The notes under the pieces were generated by a model, which saw nothing but the letters and a program-made list of their open reading frames with translations, did not search any database and was not told the origin of the DNA. Below, piece by piece: positions 32,591 through 44,653 of a DNA stretch of 64,000 nucleotides. The translations under genes were made by a program, and so were the position numbers. Each line of letters opens with the position of its first letter. The stretch's first letter is position 1. The stretch is from Lucinisca nassula. Lineage: Eukaryota > Mollusca > Bivalvia > Lucinida > Lucinidae. The stretch covers positions 98,149,497 to 98,213,496 of the forward strand of contig OY757020.1 in NCBI GenBank assembly GCA_963580285.1, written 5' to 3'.

Positions 32591-34297
32591 GGGGATGAAG
32601 CTCGCATGAATCCGAAAACTGGCGAGGTCTGCATCATGCAGAGTTATGTCCCCTTGATTGCTGAATATGTCTTTTTCGACATTGTCGTCATCTCTGAAGC
32701 CCCTTCAGTTTTGGTCGAATCTTGCTAAAACTTTCTAATAGGTTTGCTGGGGTTTAGTTCAATAAGACCTGTCGCTGGACAGGATAGCTCACCGGGAGTC
32801 GCGCTCTGACTTAAGTCGCGCGAAGGCAAATTTTCAGACCCATTATCAGAAACAAAGTCACAAAGAAAGAATCCAGTGCTATATCAATATCCCGGCACAT
32901 AAATGGTTCAAGTCTGTCACATAAGTATCCCTTTTTATTCCATTTAATCCACGTCCAAATTTTCATGGCAATATTTTAACCATTTCAATCAACACAGGCG
33001 ACAAACAGCAAATGCAAGGATAGTAGAACCATTTGTTCAGGTGAGCTAAAAAGTCTGTCTGTGACCCTGACTTTGATCCGAAGGTCACGGTCATGGAAGC
33101 AGATGCTGCTGATATTTTTTAGACAGGCATCGGTCACCTCAGCAATAATGAACTAAATCTATCATACGGTAAAGAAGAAATGAGGTCCTAAAACTTAAAC
33201 GCAAAGTCTTTAACATTTAAATTCTAAGTCTGTTACCTTGATCCCAGGGTCATGGCTATAGATGATGATGTTGCTGTTAAAAATTTAAAGCACTATCTAT
33301 CACCATAACAAATTCATCCAAAGACAACCAAGTAATTATCTAAAACCTTTAGTGCAAAAATTATCATAAAAGTTCTAAGTCTGTGACCTGGACGCCAAGG
33401 TAATGGCCGTGAGAGCTGCTGTTGCTGCCAAAGCTTTACACCAGTATCTATTACCATGCCAAGTATAAACTTAATCCATTCGTTATAAGCTCCTAAAAAC
33501 TTTAACACAAAATCTTTAACACAAAAAATCAGAGTCTGTGACCTTCACCCAAGGTCATAGTTATAGGTGCTGATGTTGGTGATAAAAACTTTAAAGCAAT
33601 ATCTATCACCATTCCAAGTCTCAAGTAAATTCATCTGAAGGCAAACAAGTAATGATCTAAAATCCTCTGTGCAAAAACATTAAAGTTCTAAGTCTGTGAC
33701 TTGACCCCAAGGTCACAGTCATGCATGATGATGCAGCTGATAATTGCTTTTGACTTGCACCTATCACCACACCGTTTATGAACTAAATCTATCAAAGCGT
33801 AAAGATGTAATGAGCTCCTTAAAACTGAGACCAGTATCTATTACCATACCAAGTATAAACTAAATCCATCCAAAGGTAAAGGGGTAATGAGCTTCTAAAA
33901 ACTTTAATACAAAAACTTTAACATAAGAATTCAAAGTCTGCGACTTTGCCCGAAGGTTATGGTCATGAGAGCTGGTGCTGCAGCTAAACATTTGAGACCA
34001 GTGTCTTTCGTCATGGTCATGGGTGCTGATACTGCAGATAAAATCTTTAGCCCAGTATCTATCACAATACCAAATATGAACTCAATATATGCATATCAAG
34101 TTTCAAGGTCATCGGCCATTTGGTTCCTGAGAAGATGTTTAATGCTTTTAACCATATATGAGCATGGCGGTCATACTGGTCATGTGACCCAATCCTTATA
34201 CATGACACAGGTCAATAAATGGCCTTGACCTTTGGAATTGATAAACTTCCATTAGGGTGATTGCAAATATAATTTCTGATGCCACAGGCTACCATTG
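32591..34297. repeat. Tandem-repeat element with ~157-bp units
   Basis: From ~33040, about six units recur with CTAAGTCTGTGACCT, CAAGGTCA, a GATGCTGCTGATA-like block and CAGTATCTATCACCAT, spaced ~155-160 bases. This is the layout of pearl/HINE elements. 32591-33040 has no array but includes GAGTTATGTCCCCTTGATTG, seen also in the element at 45.5 kb. Its downstream part continues after the SINE-A at 34298. Confidence 0.6.
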
Positions 34298-34569
34298 TTT
34301 GTTTGTTTATTTTGAGGTTTAACGTCCCCGTCAACACTGTAAAGGTCATTTTGGAGACGTTGCTTCCAATTTTGTGGGACTTTTACCCGACATTGAGATG
34401 AAATGACCTCGCAAGCCCTGTCGCCCAATGAAACCAATAGGGTTTATTAGCATGGACGGTCCGGCTCGCACAGTGGTTCCTGGATAGGCTTAGATCCTCT
34501 AAGCGGTTTACCAGTACTCGTGTGCGGGCCAGATTCAGCTCTGCATGGAAGCATCATGCAGCCCATATC
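34298..34569 (-). mobile_element. SINE-A, 5'-truncated
   Basis: Inverted tail TTTGTTTGTTTATTTTGAGG; ends at GCAGCCCATAT, lacking the first ~25 bases. A near repeat, CCATTGTT/CCACTGTT, at the edges may be a worn target-site duplication. Confidence 0.8.
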
Positions 34570-34945
34570 CACTGTTGTGCCTTCAATTACTATACAAATG
34601 TCTAAGTGACCAAATTTGACCTTGACGTAAAACAGGTCAGTGTCAAACAAATGTCATCATTTGAACAAACATGGTAGGGCCCGAGTTCCCGATGCCATAT
34701 AACAAGTTTCAAGGTCATCCGCCATTTGGTCATCCGCCATTTGAGAAGAAGAATTTTAAAGGATTTTATTATATATTGGCATGGCAGCCACGTTGGTCAT
34801 AAGTCCTTTCGAACAATCTTTGTTCTGCATTCCCATAGAGGCTCCAACTGACCAAGAAGTTTCAGAGAGAAGAGATGTCGTTTGAAAATGCTGACGACGA
34901 CGCATGCGTGGACGCCGAAGACGGACCACTGCCTATACAATAAGT
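34570..34945. repeat. Distal part of the tandem-repeat element
   Basis: Ends with GACGACGACGCATGCGTGGA and GCCTATACAATAAG, after a CAAGTTTCAAGGTCATC segment also seen near 34095. The SINE-A at 34298 lies inside this element. Confidence 0.5.
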
Positions 34946-35065
34946 TCCCTGGAGCCTTTCAGCGCTGGAGGGCTAAAACCCTGGAAAGTTAAACAGACTA
35001 GAAAGCATTTAAGTCAGCCTGGAAAGCTGTACCGGCCTCCGAAGCCTAGCGAAGAAGCACACCAA

Positions 35066-35242
35066 CTTAATCATTAGGTCTCTCATCGATGTTGTTCGAG
35101 CCTAGCTAGGATCACATGTGAGATGCCAAGTTTTGCAACGGAATATCAGGTGTTTTTTCTCCGGGTACTCCAGTTTCCGCTCACCTCTGATTAACGATGG
35201 CTCGATATAAATGAAATAATCTTGAAAAGTCTGTAAGCCCAC
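35066..35242 (+). mobile_element. SINE-B, 5'-truncated
   Basis: Starts at TTAATCATTAGGTCTCTCA (after the A box), with B box TTGTTCGAGCC and body CTCCGGGTACTCCAG. Confidence 0.75.
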
Positions 35243-35264
35243 AAAATACGTATATATACATTGA

Positions 35265-35549
35265 TTTTGTTTGTTTGATTTGAGGTTTAACGTCCCCGTC
35301 AACACTGTAAAGGTCATTTTGGAGACGTTGCTTCCAATTTTGTGGGACTTTTACCCGACATTGAGATGAAATGACATCTCAAGCCCTGTCGCCCAATGAA
35401 ACCAATAGGGTTTATTAGCATGGACGGTTCCTCGACAGGCTTAGATCCTCTAAGCCGTTTACCAGTACTAGTGTGCGGGCCGGATTCAGCTCTGCGTGGA
35501 AGCATCATGCAGCCCAGTTATTTCTTCAAGCTCCTATGGGCGGGGGCCG
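35265..35549 (-). mobile_element. SINE-A with 13-bp TSD
   Basis: ATATATACATTGA at 35252-35264 and 35550-35562. The promoter-side segment GGACGGTTCCTCGACAGG carries a short deletion relative to other copies. Confidence 0.88.
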
Positions 35550-35562
35550 ATATATACATTGA

Positions 35563-35757
35563 AATTCCGCTATGAAGACCACCAAATTTTAAGACAAATT
35601 CTGCTTTAAAAAGCTTATTTTGAAGGCTGCACTTATTCTTTCTTTTTGTTTTCTGCCCACAGTGTCCGCTGGTCAGAGACCACCTTTGGGGCTGTTCAAA
35701 AGTGGTTACTTTTGAACAGTCCCAAAGGTGGTCTTAATACAGGAATTTTACCGTATA
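35563..35757. mobile_element. MITE of the CAGTAGAATTCC family
   Basis: Ends AATTCCGCTATGAAGACCACC-like and inverted AATTCCTGTATTAAGACC. Inside is a perfect-type palindrome, GACCACCTTTGGGGCTGTTC ... GAACAGTCCCAAAGGTGGTC, at 35678-35737. Confidence 0.65.
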
Positions 35758-36439
35758 TATAAAAACTTGGAAAGCTATTACATCTACATGGAAATATGAA
35801 ATTCAAAGGTTGGGGATGGGGTGCAGTGGTAAGAGAGCTGACCCTGAATCATTATTGTGGTTTGAGTGTAGCGCTTTGTTCATAAGTGACAATGCAAAGT
35901 TCTCTCTGTAGATGTGTTAGGTAGCTTTGCATCCACCTGAAAGATTGTATATGCTCAAAATGATTGAATGGATCTTGAAAGGGTTTTAATTTCCAAAATA
36001 AGAAGTACTTTATAGTGTTTTTATTTGACCTGAAATCAAGCTTTTGATCCTTTTCTCTTGTATCGGCTCAAACACTTAAGGCATTATAGCGGTATGCCAA
36101 GTATATATAAGGACAAAAAAGTAAAATACATTGGCTATTACAAAAATATATTTTGAATAAATTCTCTGAATTTCTTTACATGTTTTATTCCTGTCTTTAT
36201 CACACAGTGGCAATTACAATCATGCTTTGCTGCAGAGCTGATAATAATCCTCTAAGGTAGTATATACCAATAGTTGTAGAGCATAAAATATTCCAAAGAT
36301 ATGAGAAAGTGAAACTATTAATGTACAGTTATAATAACACCCCTGAATGATGATGAGGTCAAATGATTTCTGGAGCTTTCTGAACCTTGTGAGCCGGACT
36401 GGATGCGTTAGGTGGCATTCATGCGGATTGTTAAATCGC
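35758..36439. other. No gene; possible worn tRNA-SINE
   Basis: 35822-35990 has TGCAGTGGTAAGAGAGCTGA and GTGGTTTGAGTG at A/B-box spacing and ends CTTGAAAGGGTTTTAA, like SINE-B. The rest shows nothing. Confidence 0.4.
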
Positions 36440-37878
36440 ATTGCGGGCGCGTAAAATCGATTTAAGGCCCCGCGGTGCGTCTGTTTTGTTCTTATACTTC
36501 ATCGCATGTGTATGTCGCTGGTGTCGTTTTGGTTTTGGTCTTGTTCACAGCCGGCCAACCGGAGTTCGACCGTTGGTTAATATTTCAGTTGTTCTGTACT
36601 GTATTTGACTAATGCTGTGGTCACAAAGATCGGCCGGTATCCGGGGATAGGGGGTAATCGTGAGTACACCGCTGGTTTTGGCATTTTTTTTCTGACATCG
36701 GACAACACCGGTCAAAAAATTTGTCACACATCATTTACATAAATGGCACCGTCCGGAGGCCGTGCGGAGGCCGTCCGAAAACCGCCTCGTAATCGTATGG
36801 CATCTGTTTCCAAAGAGAAATCTTTTGGGGGCCGGCGAGGCAGTGAATACCGACCGAACATCTAATACTAATCGGCAGATTATCCTATGATGTCCGAGTG
36901 ATAACCGGCCTATTCACCGGACATCGTACGAATATCGCCCGAGTATCCTACGGACAACGAACGATGCTTGTACCAGGCCTGGCCGAATGTCGGGCGATTG
37001 CCGGGCGGTGTGATGGAAACGCGCTATAATGATGTACACGGTGACTGATGGGGGTTTATATATTCCGCCCGATGTCCGGTTCTAGCCGGCCGGTGACCGG
37101 ACGATGTTTGTAACATATCTGGTCCACACCGGTTCAAGCCGATCGGACATCGATGGGTTACTTTCCAATGTGTAAACAGACATCGGCCGATATCGGCCCA
37201 TGTCCGGTCCCAAAAATTTCTCCTCTGAGGCTACATACACCGGCCGATTACCCCTCGATTCCCGACCGGATATCGGACGATACTTAAACGATGTGTGAAG
37301 GATATGTGGCCAAGTATGAAAATGTACGGGACACCGGAGAAATTTTAACTTCGAGTTAAAACTCTTCGGGCACCTCTCCGATGCTGCCTGAGAGCCCCGC
37401 AACCGGCCGGCCATGTCTGGAGTCCGGCCGGGGACCAGGCCAAAATGGCTAAAAATCATGCCGGGTGTACATCCTAAGCCTAATCGGAAGGGATTGTGAC
37501 CAAAGCATAAACCATGACAGAAGTTAGGGCGAGGATTGCGGCATTTAAGCCCCGCAGTGGCATTCTGTTCACTGACCGTTCCCATGCGGTTCTTCTGTCG
37601 CGGTTTACTTTTTGTTATGGTTTGTCTTTGAGTGTGTGTTTTGCATGCATTTGTTTTTTTGTTTTTTTTTTTTTTTGCTTAGCCAATTGGCTATTTTGTG
37701 GGAAAGTGACTGTCCTTTTGGCTTTCCACTATTGGTGTTTCCATTAGGGTCTAGTTATTTCATGTTTTGTTTTTATATTTTTCAAGGGATCTGTGGGTTA
37801 ATTGCATCGATTCCTGATCACTGCCTTCACTTCTATTTAGTAGAAGCCTCCGTGGTGCAGTGGTTACGCTACTCGCCT
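36440..37878. mobile_element. CCGG-rich quasi-periodic repeat, copy 1
   Basis: 36540-37450 is built of short variants of CGGCCGATATCCGG and ATCGGACAT in both orientations. A less structured part follows, with GGTTCTTCTGTCGCGGTTTA, a T-run and GGGAAAGTGACTGTCC. Bases 37016-37878 recur inverted at 63146-64000 with few changes. An ORF of 167 codons (37082-37585, minus) is conserved in the second copy until a late frameshift, but it has no domain I know, and its sense may be chance. The left edge is unsure. Confidence 0.6.
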
Positions 37879-38008
37879 TGTAAACCAGGGATCGCAGGAT
37901 CCACCCCGGGCTTCTCCAGACTTTCGAATGAGTGTTCAAAACCGAGGTCCCGTCTCCGTATGACCTTAGCTGTTGGTGGGACGTAAAACTCAAACACTCA
38001 CTCACTTC
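37851..38008 (+). mobile_element. SINE-C (tRNA-derived)
   Basis: Head GCCTCCGTGGTGCAGTGGTT (A box), CAGGATCCACCCC at the B-box place (worn), body GACTTTCGAATGAGT and CCGTCTCCGTATGACC, tail GTGGGACGTAAAACTCAAA then (CACT)n. Confidence 0.85.
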
Positions 38009-41000
38009 TATTTATTAATGATTGTTTTGATTGGAGTTAGTACAGTCCTGGAATTTCATTTTGGAATGGTCTAAAAATTAAAATTCAGTTTTTAGATCGA
38101 TTGTTATCGACAATCGATCTTAAGTTACATACCACACAATTTCCATTCCTGCAATTGTCCACGTGACCATCACTGATTTGGAAAACCCACTGTTATATTT
38201 ATTAATAGAAAATAGCCATTCTATTTTTATCGAAGTGTCAATTGTAGGTCAGAGTATTGCGCAAGATGACTATCTTTAGAATCTCGACAGGTTTATCATA
38301 CACTGAATACCCAGATCGGAAAGCGTTGTCTGCTCAGCTGTCATTGTTTGATTATGATAGTGCTGGTGTTTAAGTAAAGTACTGTCAATTTAACCAGACT
38401 GCTGTAGGACCTACGGCTAGAAAAAAAGAGAATGAAAGACTTTTTTTAACTTCAAGGTCATGTCTCGATCACACATCTTCTTGCGGAAAGGTCATCCCTT
38501 TCAACCCTGGTCAGTGGAGCTATGCAACCAGTGTTTTCTATATAAATCGCTTGCCATTTATCTAGACACCAATTTAGCAGAATGGACGTGCCCGACTTGA
38601 GTTGGAAGAGTGCATTCCAGAAAATGTTTTGAGATTAAATAAATCAAAGCACTGACAGCACACATAGATAGACTGTTTCGTGTAACTGCAAACAGTAAGT
38701 ATAGACCCTGATTGCGGCATCTGATCATGGTAAACATTGTCCGTGAATCGAAGACCACTCTAAACCCCACTTTATATAGAGCAAACTGGGGTTTAGGGGG
38801 TTTAACATTATCTGTCACATTTTTGTTCGAAAACATAGATTGCGGATATTCGCAGGAACCGCCTTACGAGCACCCACAATCTATGTTTTGAGCTGAAAAA
38901 AATCACAATTTTTCATTTAAAATGTTACTGTTTTCGTCTTTACAAATGTGCAATGTATTTGTATAGGTATGTTTTCGTAATGTGGCTTTATAGACGTACA
39001 AGTAACGCGGTTTAATAAGTTTAAATCGATTATTTGTCAATCGACTTCAAAGTTACAAAGTATGAAAACCGTTCAGTGCTGAAGATCACGTGACTGTAAC
39101 TGACTTTTCGGAATAACTTTTATATAGAAAATAGCCGCAGTATTGTCAGATAGTTGTGTAAGCCTAAAGATGGTTATTATTGAATCATAGAGTGGACTTG
39201 GCAAACAGTGAAGACCTAGATCCCAAGCTGTTGAATGCAGCGTCTGATCAAGCTCTTCACTGTGAAATTTTGCTTCAAAACAAGAATAAAAGATTTTAAT
39301 GACACAATTTAACCCTCAGTTCATGATTATTTGCCCTTTTTACGCTTGAAGACAATCGATCTACCAGTACTCTCAGTGCTTTGATTGAAATAGATGTCGG
39401 TATGTCTATGGTTGTTTGAAATCGATGACAATATTCCTACACAGAATATACAATCTTCCGTTTTAAATTATCCGTTTTGATTCCAGTCCATGTTATACAT
39501 GTATCTTGCCTCTCGGAACAGCAAGAAAAGTTTTCCCTACGGGCCTCCGTGGCCTAGTGGATAAGAGCGCTGACTCTTAGTCATTAGGTCTCTCACCGCC
39601 GTAGGTTCGAGCCTCGCTCGGGCCACGTGTGAGACGCCAAGTTCTGAAACGGAAGGTCAGGTGGTTTTTCTCCGGGTACTCCGGTTTTCGCCCACCTCTG
39701 ATTAACGATCGGCTCGATATGAGTGAAATAATCTTGAAAGGGCCGTAAAACCCAAACCAAAAAAAAAAAAAAGTAATCCCTTACAACCCTGAAACCCGGT
39801 CCAGATACTTATGCAAACAGTGTAAATCCTGACGTGATGGCTCTGAGCAATCTAATCGGGATATATATTGCGTACCATAAAATGGGCGTACCCATCCAAC
39901 TTCATTGATGGAAGAGTGCACTCGTGAATCTCACGGGTGGGCGGATTTGAGGGTAAAGAAATCAAAGCATTGACAGCACTGTTTGACCGATTGACTCAGA
40001 GCGCTGGTTGTGTAAAATGGCCGTGGACTTGGACTTTTTCAGTATACTCTTCGGTTCTTGTTCCTAATGCAGACAGTGTAGACCCTGATCAGACGCCACA
40101 TTATGTGACGTCTGATCTGGTCTACACTGTTTGCCAAACCAAACACATGATTCCAGTCCAGATTTTACAGATAACTCTCTTACATGTACGCAGCCATCTG
40201 ACGTCATAGTGGAACACATAACACGGCTTGTTTTAGGTCGATTGGATTGTCAATCGACCCTAAGTTGCTAAGCCGAAAAGCTTTTCCGTGCTAAAGTACA
40301 CGTGGCTATCATAGTCTTGTCGGAATAACTATTTTATCGAAATTATTCGCAGTGAGATCAGAGTGTTGCGTAAGATAGTTATATTGGAATCAAAGGTTTG
40401 GCTTGGCAAAAAAATGTAGACCAAGACCAGACGCCACAGAACGCGGCATTTGATCAAGATATACACTAATTGATTAAAGCAACATATTTTTAAGGTTAAA
40501 ATAAACATTGACCCAAAATTATTATAAGCATAGACCAAGTTACTATTACTGATTTGAAAGAAATCCAATTAACCTATTTATAGACTAAGGTATTACTAAT
40601 TAAATGCATAAGAACACAGAACACATGTTTTTTTTTTCTTTTCATTGTTTAACTGCAGTTCTGTTCCGAAGTTAGCAGACATATGTGCGAGCTTTTAAGT
40701 CTCTTACCAGACTGAAATATCATGCGGGTAGAAGTTGTATGGATACTAATGCCTAGAAGGGACATGCGATGTGCGAACAAGATAATATCTTCTACGCACA
40801 ACTTAATATCTCGAGCGCACAAGATCTTGTGCGGACAGCATTATATTTTGTGAACACAACTTATTAGCTTGTTTGTACAAGATAATATCTTTAATCATGG
40901 TCTTTGGTTCATCGGGGCTTTTTAAACAATAAACATTGAAAATCGGTGTTTTCTCGGGGTTTGAGTATGGATTTCTTCGTTCATACGCATTATAGGGTTG

Positions 41001-41127
41001 AAATATCGCTTTATGGTCGAATATCAAAATTGCAATGTGTCCGAATCATTTTGTCCCCTAAAGGGTTTCCTGGGAGGTTCTTCTGTCGTGGTTTATTAAA
41101 GTCAGTATAGTTCGTTTTTGAATAAAA
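38009..41127. repeat. Three copies of a TCGATTG...CAATCGA repeat, with MITEs
   Basis: Copies at ~38085-38390, 39010-39260 and 40225-40470 share GATCGATTGTTATCGACAAT-type hairpins, a CACGTGAC, TATAGAAAATAGCC and TTGCGCAAGAT/TTGCGTAAGAT, and each runs into HP-1 arms. Also present are FB-1 at 38745-38980, SINE-B at 39541-39773, HP-1 at 40065-40140 and a short CAAGAT array at 40765-40895. 40481-40764 and 40896-41127 show nothing clear. No gene. Confidence 0.55.
39541..39773 (+). mobile_element. SINE-B, best-preserved copy
   Basis: A box GTGGCCTAGTGGATAAGAG, B box GTAGGTTCGAGCC, body CTCCGGGTACTCCGGTTTTC, GATCGGCTCGATATGAGTG, 3' end AAAGGGCCGTAAAACCCAAA and poly-A. The head is clearly tRNA-like; the repeated CTCCGG core recalls conserved SINE central domains. 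Confidence 0.9.
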
Positions 41128-41156
41128 AAAAAACTCCTGGTTGATAGTTATACAAT

Positions 41157-42756
41157 CATGTACTACCAACAATATCTAAAATTTTTGAGCGACATGTAAA
41201 CAAACATTTAATGGCATATCTTAATAAATATAATTTAATTCATGAAAGTCAGTCAGGTTTTCGACAACGTCATAGCTGTCAAACAGCACTCGTTAAACTA
41301 ATAGACCAATGGATGGCCAATGTTGACAAGGGAGATATAGTCGGAGCTCTTTTTATCGACTACAGAAAAGCTTTCGACTTGGTCGACCACAATATATTAA
41401 TTAATAAGCTTTCCTAATATAGATTCTATAATTTGTCTCTTCTGTGGTTTATTTCCTATCTTGAATCGCGCCAACAAGCCATCGATAGTGGCTCAGGACT
41501 ATCAACCTTCTCCACTATTCGGACTGGGGTTCCTCAAGGGTCAATCTTAGGACCGACCCTATTTTTGTTATTCATTAACGATTTGCCCCTTCTATTAAAG
41601 TATTGCTGTTCTGACCTGTTTGCAGATGATGCGACGTTCCATACAAGTAGTCCTGATATTGACATTATAAACACCGAGGTACAAACTGACCTGGGTAGAG
41701 CCAAGAAATGGGGTAAACAAAATAAAATGATTATACATTGTGTTAAAACCACGTATATGTTACTGGGAGCAAGACATCGCCTCGATGATACTTGTAAATT
41801 AACTTTATACATTGAAGATAATGACATTGAAAGGGTTACTAAACAGAAACTACTAGGCGTTTTCATTGACGAGAACCTTTCATGGACACCTCATATAGAC
41901 TACATATGCTCTTTAATATCAGCCAAAATATCCCTTCTTAAACAATTAGCTGATTATGTCCCACAGAATATCCAGAAAATTTTCTACCAAAGCTATATAT
42001 AGGCCCCCGCCCATAGGGGCTTGAAGAAATATATGGGCTGCATGATGCTTCCACGCAGAGCTGAATCCGGCCCGCACACTAGTACTGGTAAACCGCTTAG
42101 AGGATCTAAGCCTGTCCAGGAACCGCGGTGCAAGGCGGACCGTCCATGCTAATAAACCCTATTGGTTTCATTGGGCGACAGGGCTTGAGATGTCATTTCA
42201 TCTCAATGTCGGGTAAAAGTCCCACAAAATTGGAAGCAACGTCTCCAAAATGACCTTTACAGTGTTGACGGGGACGTTAAACCTCAAATCAAACAAAAAC
42301 CAAAGCTATATATTGCCCCTGTTTGATTATGGGTGTAACACATGGGTAACAACAGCTAGTGCCAACATTGAAAGACTTTTAAAATTACAGAAACGAGCTG
42401 CCCGTATTATTTTACAAGCAGAGTTCAGAACACCATCTGCCCTAATGTTCCATGAGCTGGGTTGGCTCTCTATTCCAAAAAGACTTAATTATAACAAAGC
42501 TATATTCACGTACAAAGCACTTAATAACATGACGCCAGCATACATTACCAACTTACTTAAACCAATGTCAGTCGCCCATAATCGTTCATTGAGATCATCG
42601 TCCAACGGCCTCCTATCCGTTCCAAGATCAAGAACTGCGCTATACGATCGCTCATTCTCGCACTCAGCCTCCAGATTATGGAACTCATTACCGACATCGC
42701 TAAGGACAAAAACATCCCTAAATGAATTTAAAACATCCTTAAAGCAACATCTCTAG
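41157..42756 (+). pseudogene. LINE reverse transcriptase, disrupted
   Basis: Part 1 (41157-42000) has LPTISKIFERHVNKHL, SQSGFRQRHSCQTAL, the catalytic block LFIDYRKAFD, GVPQGSILGPTLFLLFINDL and the active-site FADD (usual YADD). Part 2 (42300-42756) has PLFDYGCNTW and the usual C-terminal SASRLWNSLPTSLR. A TAA at 41415-41417 breaks part 1. The SINE and one copy of its duplication total 313 bases, and the frame agrees across them once they are discounted. There is no endonuclease domain, as the 5' end is lost. Not functional. Confidence 0.9.
42001..42298 (+). mobile_element. SINE-A inserted in the LINE ORF, 15-bp TSD
   Basis: ACCAAAGCTATATAT lies at 41986-42000 and 42299-42313. It begins AGGCCCCCGCCCATAGGGGC and ends TCAAATCAAACAAAA. 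Because the host sequence is coding, the empty site is known, which fixes both ends of SINE-A. Confidence 0.95.
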
Positions 42757-43489
42757 TATTTAATGTAACTTCTCTTAACTTAAGAAAACATGTGTGCAAT
42801 ACTTAATTTAACGGTGCTGATTACATGTAGAATGATTATAAATTAGTTGTTCTTAACATGTTTTAATGTTCCTCCTCGCATTGTAACATTTTTACTGATA
42901 TTATATGAAATATCAATTTTAGGTAAGAGTTCGCAGCTCAATGTATTTTATTATCACATTGCTCATATAGCTACTAATTAATTTCCGTCCAATTGCATCC
43001 TGTTCAAAAGAAAAGACAGTTCTTACAACTATACCACATGTGCATATTCTATGTAAAATGTGTATATAATGTTTTTGTTTTCATACTTTTTATGTTTAGT
43101 TTGCATGTTTTATTATAGGGCTACCTGTAAAACCTGGGCTGGGCTCATGGGCTGGGTCTGGGCTCGAATTTTTGGGCTCGAATGAAAATGGGTTTGATTC
43201 AGGACAAAGGTGAAATAGGGTCAGATATTGACCTTTCAACTTTGTTTGTTGTCTGGTTGGAGGAACTGTTAAAGAGAATTGCTCCCATGGGCCCCTGTCA
43301 AGATTATAATTACCAAGTTTGTTTTCCTGCTTGATTTGAGTTGCAACAAGCAAAAACCTGGATTACTAAAATCTGGATTAAATGTACAACATCAAAACAA
43401 AGGATTCATTCTTTTTAATTGAGCCAGAAGATGCCAAAGTTCAAATAAGACATATGTGATCAGCAACAGAACAGACTGTGCAGATGTGC

Positions 43490-44215
43490 AGGCTGATCAG
43501 AGATTTCAGTGGTCATGAGTCATTGCAGGTTGGCTTCAAAATGGGACACTAACAAACAGTGTAGGCCCAGATCAGAGGCAACATGTCAAGATTTCAAAAG
43601 TGGGATACTGAAAACAGTGAAGATCCAGATCAGAGGCAACACATCTAGGGTTCTAAAATGGGATCCTGACAAACAGTGATGACATAGATCAGAGACCACG
43701 TGTCTTGGGTTCGAAACAGGGATACTGACAAACTCGTTAGACCCAGATCAGAGGCCACATGTCTGGGGTTCTAAAATGGGATACTTAGAACAGTAAAGAT
43801 CCAGATCAGAGGTCACGTGTCCAGGGTTTCGAAATGGGGTACTGGCAAACAGTTAAGACCCAGATCAGAGGCCACGTTTAGAGTTACAAATGGGATACTG
43901 ACAAACAATGACCACCTAAATCAGAGGCAATATGTCTAGGGTTCCAAAATGGGATACTGACAGTGTAGACACAGATCAGAGACCACGTGTCTAGGGTTCC
44001 AAAATGGGATACTGACAAACAGTGAAGACCTAGATCAAAGGCCAAATGTCTAAGATTCCAAAATCCAATACTGATAGTGTAGACCCCGATCAGAGGCCGC
44101 ATGTCTAGGGTTCCAAAATCGAACCCTGACAAACAGTGTAGATAGTGTAGACTCCGATCAACTTTCAGGGTTTCAAAATGGGACACTACCAGTGTCGACC
44201 CTGATCAGACGTCAC
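43490..44215. repeat. ~57-bp satellite made of HP-1 half-units
   Basis: About twelve units of GATCAGAGGCCACGTGTCTA, GGGTTCCAAAATGGGATACT and GACAAACAGTGAAGACC recur every 56-60 bases. The CAGTGTAGACCCAGATCAGA part is one arm of HP-1. The minus-strand ORF 43884-44186 is a repeat reading. Confidence 0.8.
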
Positions 44216-44220
44216 AAAAT

Positions 44221-44653
44221 CCGACAATATTGGAAGCAATGTATCCAAAATGACCTTTACAGTGTTGACGGGGACGTTAAACCACAAATCAAACAAGGCA
44301 GGTAAAATCATGTAATGGTGCCACTAGTTGCAGCATATAGCATTCACATAGTCTGTACACTGCTGCCTCCCACCCATCGGGGCTTGAAACAGATTGGGCT
44401 GCATGATGCTTCCACACAGAGCTGAAACCTACTGCACATTAGTACTGGTAGAGCGTTTAAGGGTTTTAAGCCTGCCCAGGAAACGTGTTCCACGTTTGAC
44501 CGTCCATACATATAAAGCTATTGGTTTCATTGGGCGGGAGGGCTTGAGATGCCATTTCATCTCAGTGTCGGGTAAAAGTCCCACAAAATGGAAGCAACGT
44601 CTTCAAAATGACCTATACAGTGTTGACGGGGATAGTAAACCTTAAATCAAACA
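44221..44653 (+). mobile_element. SINE-A tail fragment and a second, near-full SINE-A
   Basis: 44221-44297 is only the last ~75 bases with tail CAAATCAAACAAGG. 44366-44653 is a diverged copy, from CCACCCATCGGGGCTTGAAA to AGTAAACCTTAAATCAAACAA. Confidence 0.75.

Noticed and set aside
37082..37585. 167-codon ORF, shared with 63277-63858, as a possible gene
   Set aside because: No recognised domain; it runs through quasi-repeats, and the second copy shifts frame near its end. Kept only as a check under findings.
42250..42756. 168-codon ORF beginning in SINE-A as a separate gene
   Set aside because: Its first ~18 codons are SINE tail; the rest is the C-terminal part of the interrupted LINE RT.
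43884..44186. 100-codon minus-strand ORF with repeated Phe/His blocks
   Set aside because: It is the ~57-bp satellite (57 is a multiple of three), so the frame stays open by periodicity.
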